From JAJPHW01 sp963771505 (lineage in GTDB: Bacteria; Acidobacteriota; Terriglobia; Terriglobales; Acidobacteriaceae), in the NCBI GenBank assembly GCA_963771505.1, contig CAVYTO010000005.1, forward strand, positions 124,001 through 188,000: 64,000 nucleotides of DNA, written 5' to 3'. Each line of letters opens with the position of its first letter. Position 1 is the stretch's first letter. The position numbers and the translations under genes were made by a program. This document shows positions 16,758 to 24,249 of this stretch, piece after piece. The notes beneath the pieces are model-generated. The model was given only the letters and a program-made list of their open reading frames with translations, was not told the DNA's origin and ran no database searches.

Positions 16758-16915
16758 AGAATGTAGCCGACACTCGCAGTGAGCGGCGTCATGCTGCTAT
16801 TGCCGAGCTGAGAGAACTCGCAAAATTTATGCCCACCAAGCAGGCGGCACAATTCACGCGGTTGCTTGATGAACTCGACTTGTTATCTATCGCACCACAG
16901 GGGAACAAGCTATGA
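16754..16915 (+). CDS. Small helical protein in the TerS operon
   Basis: 53 residues (MKNVADTRSERRHAAIAELR...), with ATGA overlaps at both ends, which strongly indicates real, coupled translation. The sequence is amphipathic and charged (AAIAELRELAKFMPTKQA, then FTRLLDELDLLS). No family recognised. Confidence 0.7.
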   Translation: MKNVADTRSERRHAAIAELRELAKFMPTKQAAQFTRLLDELDLLSIAPQGNKL

Positions 16916-17471
16916 AAACTAAATTTCATGGAAGCATGCCCGCCGACGTTCGAGACCATGGCGTCTTCAGCGTCAAAAAGCAGGAGTCGCCGCTATACGC
17001 GGTGCAATCGAAGACCAAAGAATTGCAGGAGAAGAAAAACGAGCTGAATGCGCGTCTGGAACCGCTGCTTGCGAAAGTGAAAGACGGTTCAGCCAGCGTG
17101 TCCGACTTGCAGAGCGTAAACGATCTTGCGAGACAGGCGAGTGAACTAGCGGATGCACTTAGATCAGCCGAGCGCGAGTTAGCCGAAGCCGAGCGGCTGC
17201 AAAGCGCGATGGCACTCGCTCAGGGACGCGCACGATTCGATCAATTGGTTGTAGATGCGACCAAGCACCGCGAAGAATTTGAACGATTATTCCGCGAAGC
17301 CTGTATCCATCTTGGCTCATATTGCGCTGCTGTGGATGAGGCGCAATCGCTTCAGAATGAGATCGCGCCTCTTAATTGCCTGTCGAGCGGGATATGCAAG
17401 TCCGACGCTCGTCACCTGAAGATCGCGACAAAATCGCAGAACTCACGCGCCCACTCAACCCCTGTGGCTGA
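16912..17471 (+). pseudogene. Coiled-coil phage-type protein, frameshifted near its end
   Basis: Begins at ATG 16912 (ATGA overlap with the previous gene). Residues 30-130 form a long heptad-rich coiled coil (KTKELQEKKNELNARLEPLL, then SELADALRSAERELAEAERL). The open frame runs to 17622 but loses coding character after NEIAPL (about 17372). The adjacent frame then gives LPVERDMQVRRSSPEDRDKI and AELTRPLNPCG with a stop at 17469-17471, a coherent ending. One missing A in CTTAATTG is enough to join them. Small coiled-coil proteins occur near capsid genes as scaffolds, but the function here is unknown. Confidence 0.6.
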
Positions 17472-17572
17472 GTTGATGGATAAAGGCTATATAGGCTACC
17501 ACTCAGTTTCGGATGGAACATGCAAATTTCAGCAATACCAGTTAGGTCTAAAGAGAATGGAGAGAACAACTA

Positions 17573-17833
17573 ATGAACCCAATCAAAAAAACGGCGCAGC
17601 GACGGACCGCTGCGGACGCTAGGCTCAGCTTTGGTGGCGGTGAACCAGTCATCACCAACGAACGCGGTACGCGACCTTTCGACGCAGCGATGGCGAGAGT
17701 GGCTGCAACGTCAGGGCGCACCGTGACCGCTACCCCGCCAGATGACTTAGGTCATCGCGTCACGTCAGCCAAGATGCACCGAAGCTATCCAAGCGGTGTG
17801 GATGCGATTGTCAATTACAAGGGTGGCGAGTAA
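17573..17833 (+). CDS. Hypothetical phage-type protein, coupled to DUF2213 gene
   Basis: 86 residues, start ATG 17573 preceded by GGAGAG. The stop overlaps the next gene's start as TAATG, indicating translational coupling. Low-complexity basic N-terminus (IKKTAQRRTAADARL), then a mid-section with TSGRTVTATPPDDLGHRV. No membrane segment and no recognised domain. Confidence 0.6.
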   Translation: MNPIKKTAQRRTAADARLSFGGGEPVITNERGTRPFDAAMARVAATSGRTVTATPPDDLGHRVTSAKMHRSYPSGVDAIVNYKGGE

Positions 17834-18902
17834 TGCCAGTCGCAGAATCACTACGGCGCACCGCATTTCTGGGTAGCCGCATCAGCGATCACATCAGCGA
17901 GACGCCGGAAGGCTTTCTCATCTGCCACAGTGCGCGTCTCTGTCGGAGCGGTCATCAGGTATATTCCGGTCGCGAGATTGGTCTCGACCACGAAAATAGA
18001 GTCCGCGTCTTTCGCTCACGCGAAGAAGTCCTCGCTTCATCGTTTATCGCCAGCTTGAATGGAAAGCTTGTGACCGAAGGGCACCCCTCACAATTTCTGA
18101 ACGCCCAGAATGCATCGTGGTACGCGCGTGGACACGTCCAGAATCCGCGCCAAGGGAGAAACGCTGGAGAATGGCGACGTAACGATTGTGGGCGATCTGG
18201 TAATCACCGATGCTGAGTTGATTGAGAAAATCAAGTCCGGTTTGCGTCAACTTTCATGTGGATACCAGTATGACCTTTGCCAAACGAGCAAGGATGAATT
18301 TGAGATGACGAATCTGCGGGGAAACCACGTTGCGCTCGTTCAACAGGGTAGAGGTGGACCCCAAGTGCGAATCGTTGATGCTGAACATCTCGTTGAAAAC
18401 TTGGACATGATGGCAAAAAAATATCGCGGCAAGAATCCCATCGCGGTCCAGCGCGAGCGGTCAGAATCACTGCCAAGGCGCGAACGATGCTGTTTCGCTC
18501 ACAGGTGACCCCATGACGTGGGCTGAGGTAGCAGCTGAAGTCAGAAGTCTGCTAAATCCAAAAGATCAATCGGAGGCTGGTGACGTGCAATTGAAAGAAA
18601 GCGAGACCGAGCAAGAATTCTTTGATCGCGTAGTAGAAGCGATTTGGGCGAGAGTGCGCAAGGAGCGGGACAGACAGGCAGCGGACGAAGATGGTGAAGA
18701 AGAGACCGCGTCCGAGTCGTTTCAGCGCATCGCGAAGCAATATCTAAACAAGCGCATCGTTGTGGGTCCGCCTATCGAAACACCCAAGCGCGAATCGCGC
18801 AAACGCACTGAGGTACGCGATAGCCGCGATAACTCAGCGCAATTTGTGGCTGACGCTAAAGCAGCGCGAGAGAAAATCTTGCGAGCTATGCGGACTAAAT
18901 AA
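17833..18902 (+). pseudogene. DUF2213 phage protein (capsid-protease-like), broken by frameshifts
   Basis: Three consecutive frames together give one DUF2213-like protein. Part 1 (17833-about 18145) has TPEGFLICHSARLCRSGHQV, a VFRSREEVLASSFIAS strand and VTEGHPSQFL followed by GHVQNPR. Part 2 (about 18146-18480) continues with ENGDVTIVGDLVITD, the motif LRQLSCGYQYDL and LRGNHVALVQQGRGGPQVRI. Part 3 (to 18902) is the acidic tail with NDAVSLTGDPMTWAEVA and the end FVADAKAAREKILRAMRTK. The first shift is +1 or -2, so it is not a simple one-base dropout. DUF2213 proteins sit in phage head-morphogenesis cassettes; this copy is probably inactive unless the shifts are errors. Confidence 0.65.
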
Positions 18903-18911
18903 GTTCGGGAC

Positions 18912-18947
18912 GGCTCGCCACCTCCTTAGAAAGACATCCAGGCGAGC
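18912..18947 (+). terminator. Stem-loop conserved in both elements, end of the TerS-DUF2213 operon
   Basis: Perfect 7-bp stem GCTCGCC (18913-18919) / GGCGAGC (18941-18947) eleven bases after the DUF2213 stop. The same stem occurs after the DUF2213 tail in element B (20125-20131 and 20153-20159), where the loop has diverged but regained an inner CTGC/GCAG pairing. Conservation of the stem with changed loop supports structure, most simply a transcription terminator, although no long U-run directly follows. Confidence 0.5.
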
Positions 18948-19125
18948 TTCCCGCGGGGGAGCCGTTTTCCTTCGTTTCCGGCTCCCTCGTTTTTATCTCT
19001 CAGTGCGATTGCAGCCAATCCACATTTTCCGTCGTCGTCGAGGTTTCCTAAAATCGTCATACTGAAAAGTCGATCCGAACTGCCGAAGTGTAGGTCCATC
19101 TGCGGGATGGAACGTGACGGACGGC

Positions 19126-19153
19126 TTGACATTGTGATTTCTAGCGGTATCAT
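19126..19153 (+). promoter_or_regulatory. Sigma-70-type promoter of the cargo slot in element A
   Basis: TTGACA at 19126-19131 and TATCAT at 19148-19153 with a 16-nt spacer. It lies 55 bp upstream of the TTG at 19208, which has GGAGG at 19192-19196. A strong isolated promoter after the operon terminator indicates independently expressed cargo. Confidence 0.55.
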
Positions 19154-19207
19154 TACCTCGCGTAAGCTGGCTTCTAAAAACTGTAACTACCGGAGGGTCG
19201 GTAACTA

Positions 19208-19366
19208 TTGAAACGCTGTTTCGTTGTATATGCGTTGCTATTAGGCGCGGCTTATCTTGCACGGGCAAACAGACGCACAAACACGCCCGCAAGCGCGCAT
19301 CACGCTAAACCAATTACGCTAAGGGCGGATGCGCTCAGTCGGCGCAGGTCGTCACTTTCTCGATAG
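19208..19366 (+). CDS. Short secreted-protein-like orf (cargo of element A, possibly truncated)
   Basis: 52 codons from TTG 19208. The N-terminus KRCFVVYALLLGAAYLARA looks like a signal peptide, supported by GGAGG 11 bases upstream and a promoter. The frame then ends in a basic stretch, which suggests truncation or a frameshift; further weak frames follow (19382-19618, 78 codons; 19432-19827, 131 codons) without recognisable domains. This occupies the same slot that holds the TonB-C gene in element B, so it is probably the decayed cargo gene of element A. Confidence 0.35.
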   Translation: MKRCFVVYALLLGAAYLARANRRTNTPASAHHAKPITLRADALSRRRSSLSR

Positions 19367-19728
19367 TCTTCGACGACTAACATGTTCACGACTGCGGGAA
19401 CGCCAATCAGGTTTTTCTACGAAGCTCGAAAATGCGCCTCTGTCGCCGATGCCTCGAACGCGGCTACTCTAGCTGCTACAGCTTGGCATCCTTGTACAGT
19501 GAGCGCAAACGCTGGTGGCGAAAATTGCGGGAAAGGGCACGCCAACATCTTCGTACGGATCACAAGACGTGGTGGACTAATGGCGGACAGGTGTTTTCGA
19601 ATGAACATTTATGGGTAGCTAACTTTCGAAGCTCGCACACCGAACGCCCATCAGAACTGGCGGCGTGCGTGCGCGACAGTTGGATGTGCTGCCCAAGTAG
19701 CAATGGCTCTAGGTGTGTTAGGTGCAGA
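19367..19728. other. Decayed or unrecognised cargo sequence of element A
   Basis: 360 bp between the short signal-peptide orf and the conserved right end. Two overlapping frames (19382-19618 and 19432-19728 onward) are open, one Cys/Arg-rich (MRLCRRCLERGYSSCY), but neither has a good ribosome binding site or known family. I can support no gene here. Confidence 0.3.
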
Positions 19729-19855
19729 GTTATGTCAAAACTATGCCCAACACACTGTCAAACTAGGGTAAAAGAGGGGATACTCTGCCGCGAAGAGCAT
19801 CCCCTAAGTGGTTTTAGTTGCTTATAGATCAACAGGTGTAGACAAAACAAATTTC
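19729..19855 (+). repeat. Right-end sequence of element A (homologous to 21159-21281)
   Basis: About 127 bp directly before the second att copy. It is similar, with substitutions and small indels, to 21159-21281 before the third att copy: shared blocks include GTCAAACTAGGGTAAAAGAG, ATACTCTGCCGCG, GTTTTAGTTGCTT and ACAAATTTCGGACTT. It contains GTCAAAACTA and GTCAAACTA as a near direct repeat and a hairpin GGGGAT-A-CTCT/AGAG-C-ATCCCC. Position and repetition fit integrase/excisionase arm sites of attR. Confidence 0.65.
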
Positions 19856-19953
19856 GGACTTAAAATCCCGAGTTCCGAAAGGAACGTACCGGTTCGATTC
19901 CGGTCCCGGGCACCACTTAACTTCTATTGAGTGTTATGGATCGGTTGACTTGC
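19856..19953 (+). repeat. Second att copy (junction of elements A and B)
   Basis: Same 98 bp as 8545-8642 except for three substitutions, all after the CCA. Only the tRNA 3' half is present, so it is not a functional tRNA. It is attR of element A and attL of element B at once. Confidence 0.9.
19917..19953 (-). pseudogene. Integrase 3' end fragment of element B
   Basis: On the minus strand this encodes QVNRSITLNRS followed by TAA, differing from the end of the intact integrase (QVNRSVTLNRS) by one residue. The reading frame upstream is lost at the deletion junction near 19954. Confidence 0.75.
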
Positions 19954-19975
19954 GTGTCTCTCTGCGGCGTGTCGC

Positions 19976-20114
19976 GGGTCAACCTGTGGCAGCGTCCAAG
20001 CGCGAATCGAGCAAGCGCACCGAGGCGCTAGACAGCCGAAACAACTCGGAGCAGTTTGTGGCTGACGCGAAAGCAGCGCGAGAGAAAATCCTGCGAGCCA
20101 TGCGAATCAAATAA
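19976..20114 (+). pseudogene. DUF2213 protein C-terminal fragment of element B
   Basis: Frame ending at TAA 20112-20114 encodes SKRESSKRTEALDSRNNSEQ then FVADAKAAREKILRAMRIK, clearly homologous to the end of the DUF2213 gene of element A (18784-18902). Differences between the copies are mostly conservative, so both tails diverged as coding sequence before the deletion. Confidence 0.75.
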
Positions 20115-20297
20115 GTTTGGGATGGCTCGCCGCCTGCTCGATAAGAAAGCAGGGCGAGCTTTCCCCGCGGGGGTGCCGCTTCCTCGTTTCTCCGTCCGAC
20201 TCCCCCGTTTTTCTTGCAGTAGACGGTTGTGAGTGTAATCGCCTGATTACAACAGTTGGCTTCGCCTTGAAGCAAACCCCTCGGATATCATGCCCAC

Positions 20298-21050
20298 ATG
20301 AGAATACCCAGTGTGTTGCTGGCAATTCTTGCGTGTTGCTTGGTCGTCGCCATCGCGCAGGAAACAAACAGTGTAGGCACGGAGAGTCACTCACCTTTGG
20401 TGCCGCGTAGGATTCGCGTTTCTGGTGGCGTTATTGTTGGACTAGTCGAACATAGATCGCTCCCGGAATACCCCGTAGCGGCCCGAAAAGCGGGACTTCA
20501 AGGCGATGTGATTTTCAAAATTAACATAGATGAAACTGGAAAGGTCGTGCTGAGCGAACCTGTTGAAGGGCAAGCATTGCTGATTGCTGCAAGCATGGAC
20601 GCCCTTCGGGATTTTCGCTTCCGACCGTACCAACTCAACGGAACGCCCATTCAAGTTGAGAGCCAAATCGGGTTCCACTTCGATTTGAAGGGAAAAGGTG
20701 ACGGAGCGAAAGGAGAAGTGGAATACATGTCCACTATTCCGTATCGCCCGGAGTTTCGGACCGGAGTCATGAATGCGGACGGAACCTTCACCCTATGGCC
20801 GCACAAAGTTTCTGGGGCAGACCCGCAATTACCACCAGAATTGGCTGGCAAGACTGGGTCTGTTTACTTGACCGTGGTGATCGGTGCAGATGGCAAAGTA
20901 CAAAGTGTCAAGGTAGTGGGCGGCGACAGCCAGTTTGTTGATCCAGTCGTTGATGCTGTGAAGCAGTTCGTCTACGAACCCCAAGTGGCCGATGGAAAAC
21001 CCACAGTTGCCACAATCGAAGCCAGCTATCACTTTGGGCCACGGCAATAG
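20298..21050 (+). CDS. Secreted protein with two TonB C-terminal-like domains (cargo of element B)
   Basis: 250 residues from ATG 20298. Signal peptide MRIPSVLLAILACCLVVAIA, no TonB-type proline-rich spanner. First TonB_C-like domain about residues 50-130 (LPEYPVAARKAGLQGDVIFK, then DALRDFRFRPYQLNGTPIQV); second about 170-250 (SVYLTVVIGADGKVQSVKVV, then AVKQFVYEPQVADGKPTVAT). Such domains bind periplasmic partners; free secreted forms are common in Acidobacteriota. It is the only intact gene in element B and lies between the conserved stem-loop and the conserved right end. A surface or envelope role is inferred. Confidence 0.8.
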   Translation: MRIPSVLLAILACCLVVAIAQETNSVGTESHSPLVPRRIRVSGGVIVGLVEHRSLPEYPVAARKAGLQGDVIFKINIDETGKVVLSEPVEGQALLIAASMDALRDFRFRPYQLNGTPIQVESQIGFHFDLKGKGDGAKGEVEYMSTIPYRPEFRTGVMNADGTFTLWPHKVSGADPQLPPELAGKTGSVYLTVVIGADGKVQSVKVVGGDSQFVDPVVDAVKQFVYEPQVADGKPTVATIEASYHFGPRQ

Positions 21051-21158
21051 ATGCGTGGATAGGCCTCAGTTGGTGAAAAATTGCCAATTACACTCACAAC
21101 TAGTTTGAGGGCGCATTGGTTTTTCTAGTTTTTTTAAGTAGCGCTGTTGAGGGGGGAA

Positions 21159-21281
21159 GTTATGTCAGAATGCCCCAACAGGATGTCAAACTAGGGTAAA
21201 AGAGGGCATACTCTGCCGCGATGGCATCCCCCATGTAGTTTTAGTTGCTTGCGTATTAACGCTTGTGCACAAACAAATTTC
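21159..21281 (+). repeat. Right-end sequence of element B
   Basis: Counterpart of 19729-19855 (see there). Blocks AAACTAGGGTAAAAGAGG, ATACTCTGCCGCGA and AGTTTTAGTTGCTTGCGTA are retained; the GGGGAT hairpin is degraded here, which fits a non-mobile remnant. Confidence 0.6.
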
Positions 21282-21340
21282 GGACTTAAATCCCGAGTTC
21301 CGAAAGGAACCTACCGGTTCGATTCCGGTCCCGGGCACCA
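21282..21340 (+). repeat. Third att copy (displaced 3' end of the original host tRNA)
   Basis: 59 nt matching the tRNA-Leu 3' part with one deleted A (TTAAATCCC for TTAAAATCCC) and one G-to-C change (GGAACCTACC). It ends at the CCA, and the DNA after it is unrelated to the other copies, so this is the outermost attR. The mutations show it is under no selection as a tRNA. Confidence 0.85.
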
Positions 21341-21412
21341 CATTTGATCGCAAGGCGCGGGCACATGCGCGTTTTCTGGGCGCTCTTTGTTGAGCGCCTC
21401 GGTGGCGGAAGG

Positions 21413-22519
21413 TTAGATTGCCGCAGCCTCGGCTTGCGAATTTCGCTGTTTGTGCAATTCGGCGTGGAAATTTTCTGGGCTTACGTTGCTGTCTTTGAAT
21501 AAGATCAGCAGCGGATCGTCGGAAGCTTGCGTCGGCATCTTTGCTTCGTCCGCGACCAACCCTTCGGGTTCAACCGTTAACGTGGGTGCGCTGGCCCCGC
21601 TCTGGGCAAGCATTTCGATGAACTTCTCCAGGTTGTCTTTTTGTTCCGCCCCGCCTCGCGAGAACTCGATGCCCATGCCGACCTCGGGATGCATGACTCG
21701 CACGATCCCGGCGGCATTCATTTGTGAGCTGCCGGTTCGCATGGAAAGGACTACCGCTGTGTTCGTGGGCAGCGGCGAAGACATCTTTACGTAGCACGCC
21801 GATAGCGTCAGGTCGGTAAGCGTACACGGAGCCGGCGGATCGTCAGCTTCCAGTTCGGGGGTGTGCAGCTTGATCCATGTCTTGATTTGTTCGTGCGCTT
21901 CGCTGGAAATTTCGGCGAAGCGGACGCCGCTTTGCTTCGCCGCGTTCTCCCAAGCAATTTCCGCCTTGCACATGACCTTGTAGTCCGTGCCGGGCAGGGT
22001 AAATTCCAGCAACATCCCTGTGGTTCGCTTAGGGCGGTGCAGCATCTGCACGGCCATTCCCCCTTCGCCTAAATCAACGCTGACGCACCGGATCGGGCCC
22101 TGGTCTGATCCAAGCGAAATCGAAATTGGTATTTGCACTGGCACCCGGGCGTTGCGCCGACGCTCGCGTTTCATCAGCGCCCGGACCGCCCTGAAGCTGG
22201 CCTTCGCCCTTTCCATGGTAATGGGCTGATACAAAACAAAGTGTGCGCCCAAGTCAAACGCGCTGCGTCCATTTACGATGGCCACGGCTACGGAATGCTT
22301 ATTGCACGGTGCCGTCCGCGCGCTTCGCAGGACCAGCCCGGCAGTCTGTTCGTTGGCGCAATCGACGATTACGGCTTCGAATCGCTCACGCGTCAAACGG
22401 CGAACAGCCAGGTCCGATTCGGCGCAGTGAGTCATCCGGATTTCCAGCTCGCTGAGCACCCGACGCAAGACTCGAACGATTTTCTCGTCGCTACACACCA
22501 CCAACGCATTCAAGCTCAT
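21413..22519 (-). CDS. PilZ-domain protein with receiver-like N-terminus
   Basis: 368 residues. Residues 1-115 resemble a degenerate response-regulator fold (LNALVVCSDEKIVRVLRRVL). A PilZ domain follows with the c-di-GMP-binding pattern: RRRNARVPV near 118-126 and DLGEGGMAV near 148-156. A second PilZ-like segment (about 225-305, LTDLTLSACYVKMSSPLP, GMGIEFSRG) lacks the arginine motif. A c-di-GMP effector controlling surface or motility functions is likely. It is the first chromosomal gene after the att scar. Confidence 0.8.
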   Translation of the reverse strand: MSLNALVVCSDEKIVRVLRRVLSELEIRMTHCAESDLAVRRLTRERFEAVIVDCANEQTAGLVLRSARTAPCNKHSVAVAIVNGRSAFDLGAHFVLYQPITMERAKASFRAVRALMKRERRRNARVPVQIPISISLGSDQGPIRCVSVDLGEGGMAVQMLHRPKRTTGMLLEFTLPGTDYKVMCKAEIAWENAAKQSGVRFAEISSEAHEQIKTWIKLHTPELEADDPPAPCTLTDLTLSACYVKMSSPLPTNTAVVLSMRTGSSQMNAAGIVRVMHPEVGMGIEFSRGGAEQKDNLEKFIEMLAQSGASAPTLTVEPEGLVADEAKMPTQASDDPLLILFKDSNVSPENFHAELHKQRNSQAEAAAI

Positions 22520-22689
22520 ACAGTGCCCTATGGACGCACAACGCCTTCTCTTGAACTCTAGATTTCGGCCGAACCCTGAGTCAATTCAATGGTCATACGC
22601 CGTGGTTACTGGAGTAATTCATGAAGGTCTTGATTTTTTAACCTTTCGGGAAAAAAGGGGTGGGATTGCGGTGCTAATCTTTGATTTCC

Positions 22690-23742
22690 ATGCTTCTTGA
22701 AGCTTTACAGCGGATTGTCAACACCCGGGAGCCCCTGACCAGGGTTCAGGCTCGCGCCGCCATGGATGAGCTTCTGGGCGGAAACTGCCCGGAATCGCTG
22801 GTCGCCGGCTTCCTGGTTGCGCTCCGCATGAAGGGCGAAACCGTGGAAGAAATCGTGGGCTTTGCCGATGCCATCCGCGCGGTGGCATCGCCATTGCCCG
22901 GCCGCCACACGGAGGCCGTGATTGCGAGCGGTACCGGGCGCGATGCGCTGGTCGACACCTGCGGAACCGGCGGGGACGCAAGCGGGTCGTTCAACATTTC
23001 AACTGCGACCGCGCTGGTCGCAGCCGGGGCTGGAGTGCGCATCGCCAAGCATGGCAATCGCGGCGTCAGTTCTAAATGCGGTTCGGCCGACGTCATGGAG
23101 GCGCTGGGCGTCAACATCGTTCTCTCCCCGGAAGAGATCGCCGCATGTCTCGAGAAAGTTGGCATCGCTTTTCTTTACGCTCCCGCCATGCACTCGGCCA
23201 TGAAACACGTGCAGCGAGTGCGCCAGGATTTGAAGTTGCGAACGGTATTCAATCTTCTTGGACCGTTGACGAACCCCGCCAATGCCTCGGCCCAGGTGAC
23301 CGGTGTTTACGCACTTGATCTCGTCGACAAAGTTGCGGAGGCGCTCAGCATGCTGGGGTTGCGTCGCGCTCTCGTTGTGCACGGATTAGACGGTCTCGAC
23401 GAAATCACGATTTCCGCTGCAACCCGAGTTGCGGAAATTCGAGACGGCAAGCTGCGCACTTACGAAGTCACTCCGGAACAGTTCGGCATGGAACGAGCGC
23501 CGCTGCAACAAATTGAAGGCGGAGATGCGGCCACTAATGCCGCGATCATCAGGGAAATCTTGAGCGGAGGCGCGTCTCCGCGCCGGAATGTGGTGCTGCT
23601 GAATGCCGCGGCCGCGCTGGTTGCAGCAGGTACGGCTGATCACATTCAGGAAGCGCTGCCGATCGCGATTCAATCCATTGATTCGGGAGCAGCTAAAGCG
23701 AAACTCGACGCGCTCGTGACTTTCACTCACAGCCGGGATTGA
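22690..23742 (+). CDS. trpD: Anthranilate phosphoribosyltransferase
   Basis: Transfers phosphoribose from PRPP to anthranilate in tryptophan biosynthesis (cytosol). ATG 22690 is preferred to TTG 22681; 350 residues, the usual length. Diagnostic motifs: DTCGTGGDASGSFNISTATA for PRPP binding (about 92-111), IAKHGNRGVSSKCGSADVME (about 119-138), RTVFNLLGPLTNPA, and VVHGLDGLDE with ISAATRVAEI for the metal/PRPP site. No other trp gene is nearby. Confidence 0.96.
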   Translation: MLLEALQRIVNTREPLTRVQARAAMDELLGGNCPESLVAGFLVALRMKGETVEEIVGFADAIRAVASPLPGRHTEAVIASGTGRDALVDTCGTGGDASGSFNISTATALVAAGAGVRIAKHGNRGVSSKCGSADVMEALGVNIVLSPEEIAACLEKVGIAFLYAPAMHSAMKHVQRVRQDLKLRTVFNLLGPLTNPANASAQVTGVYALDLVDKVAEALSMLGLRRALVVHGLDGLDEITISAATRVAEIRDGKLRTYEVTPEQFGMERAPLQQIEGGDAATNAAIIREILSGGASPRRNVVLLNAAAALVAAGTADHIQEALPIAIQSIDSGAAKAKLDALVTFTHSRD

Positions 23743-23750
23743 AGTTCGAT

Positions 23751-24239
23751 TCAGTTTGGCTTCCGGGCGGCTTCTTTCTTGAGACGCTCGATTTGTTGCA
23801 AATGATTTGCGCTGTGCACATCGAGTCGCTCGACAATTTCCCAGAGTGCTAGGTCTTTTTTGAGTTCCGGGTGATACGCGGACTTATTCAAATCGGTAAG
23901 CTTGATCCGCCGCAATATTTGCAGATTGGCGTGACGCAGCAATCCGAATAGCGCGATAGTCTCCGGGGCGGAGTTTTGCGTGTAGTTAAGCTCGGTGGCC
24001 CAAGCCTTCTCGTCCACCGGGGCGATCACGGGTTTTTGTTCTGCCAAAATTTGCCTGATGCGAAACCCTAAGACCATCTCGATGTCCGCCAGATGGCTGA
24101 GGATTTCCAGGATGCACCATGTCTCAGGAGTAGGCTTGAATCTCAAAGCCGCGTCTGGCAAGCCTAGCGTTGCCGCGGCAACTTCCTTCGGACTTTTCTC
24201 AGCGGCCGCCAGATGTTTTTTGAAATCGCTTTCGGTCAT
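23751..24239 (-). CDS. DinB-like superfamily protein
   Basis: 162 residues from ATG 24239; AGGAG at proper distance favours this ATG over the one six bases upstream. Four-helix-bundle DinB-like fold suggested by ETWCILEILSHLADIE (first metal His) and RLDVHSANHLQQIERL with two further His. The family includes metal-dependent thiol transferases and many uncharacterised proteins. Downstream of the M1-like gene by 10 bp, so probably co-transcribed. Substrate unknown. Confidence 0.75.
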   Translation of the reverse strand: MTESDFKKHLAAAEKSPKEVAAATLGLPDAALRFKPTPETWCILEILSHLADIEMVLGFRIRQILAEQKPVIAPVDEKAWATELNYTQNSAPETIALFGLLRHANLQILRRIKLTDLNKSAYHPELKKDLALWEIVERLDVHSANHLQQIERLKKEAARKPN

Positions 24240-24249
24240 CGTCATGCTC

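Larger units (their letters stand above)
8605..19915. mobile_element. Integrated element A at tRNA-Leu, phage-satellite-like
   Basis: An 11.3-kb segment bounded by 60-nt copies of the tRNA-Leu 3' end, with a tyrosine integrase gene ending two bases after the tRNA. Gene order: integrase, small HTH, broken orf, AlpA-like HTH, unknown cargo, unknown protein, iteron-like region, RepA-like ATPase, primase, HTH, then on the other strand terminase small subunit, four small phage-type genes in overlapping series, a terminator and a cargo slot. There is no large terminase, portal, capsid, tail, lysis or conjugation gene. That composition matches phage-inducible islands better than a full prophage or ICE (inference from gene set). 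Confidence 0.8.
19916..21340. mobile_element. Remnant of a second, related element (element B)
   Basis: 1.4 kb between the second and third att copies. Its left end is the 3' end of an integrase gene like int (minus strand, QVNRSITLNRS then stop). This is fused after about 20 bp to the last ~40 codons of a DUF2213 gene like 17833-18902, then the same terminator stem, a TonB-C cargo gene and the same right-end sequence. A deletion of roughly 10 kb has removed everything between integrase and DUF2213. The remnant cannot move by itself. Confidence 0.8.

Noticed and set aside
19856..19915. Second and third tRNA-Leu genes
   Set aside because: Only the 3' half is present in both copies, and the third has a base deletion; they are integration scars.
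8605..19915. Integrative conjugative element
   Set aside because: No relaxase, coupling protein or type IV secretion genes are present.
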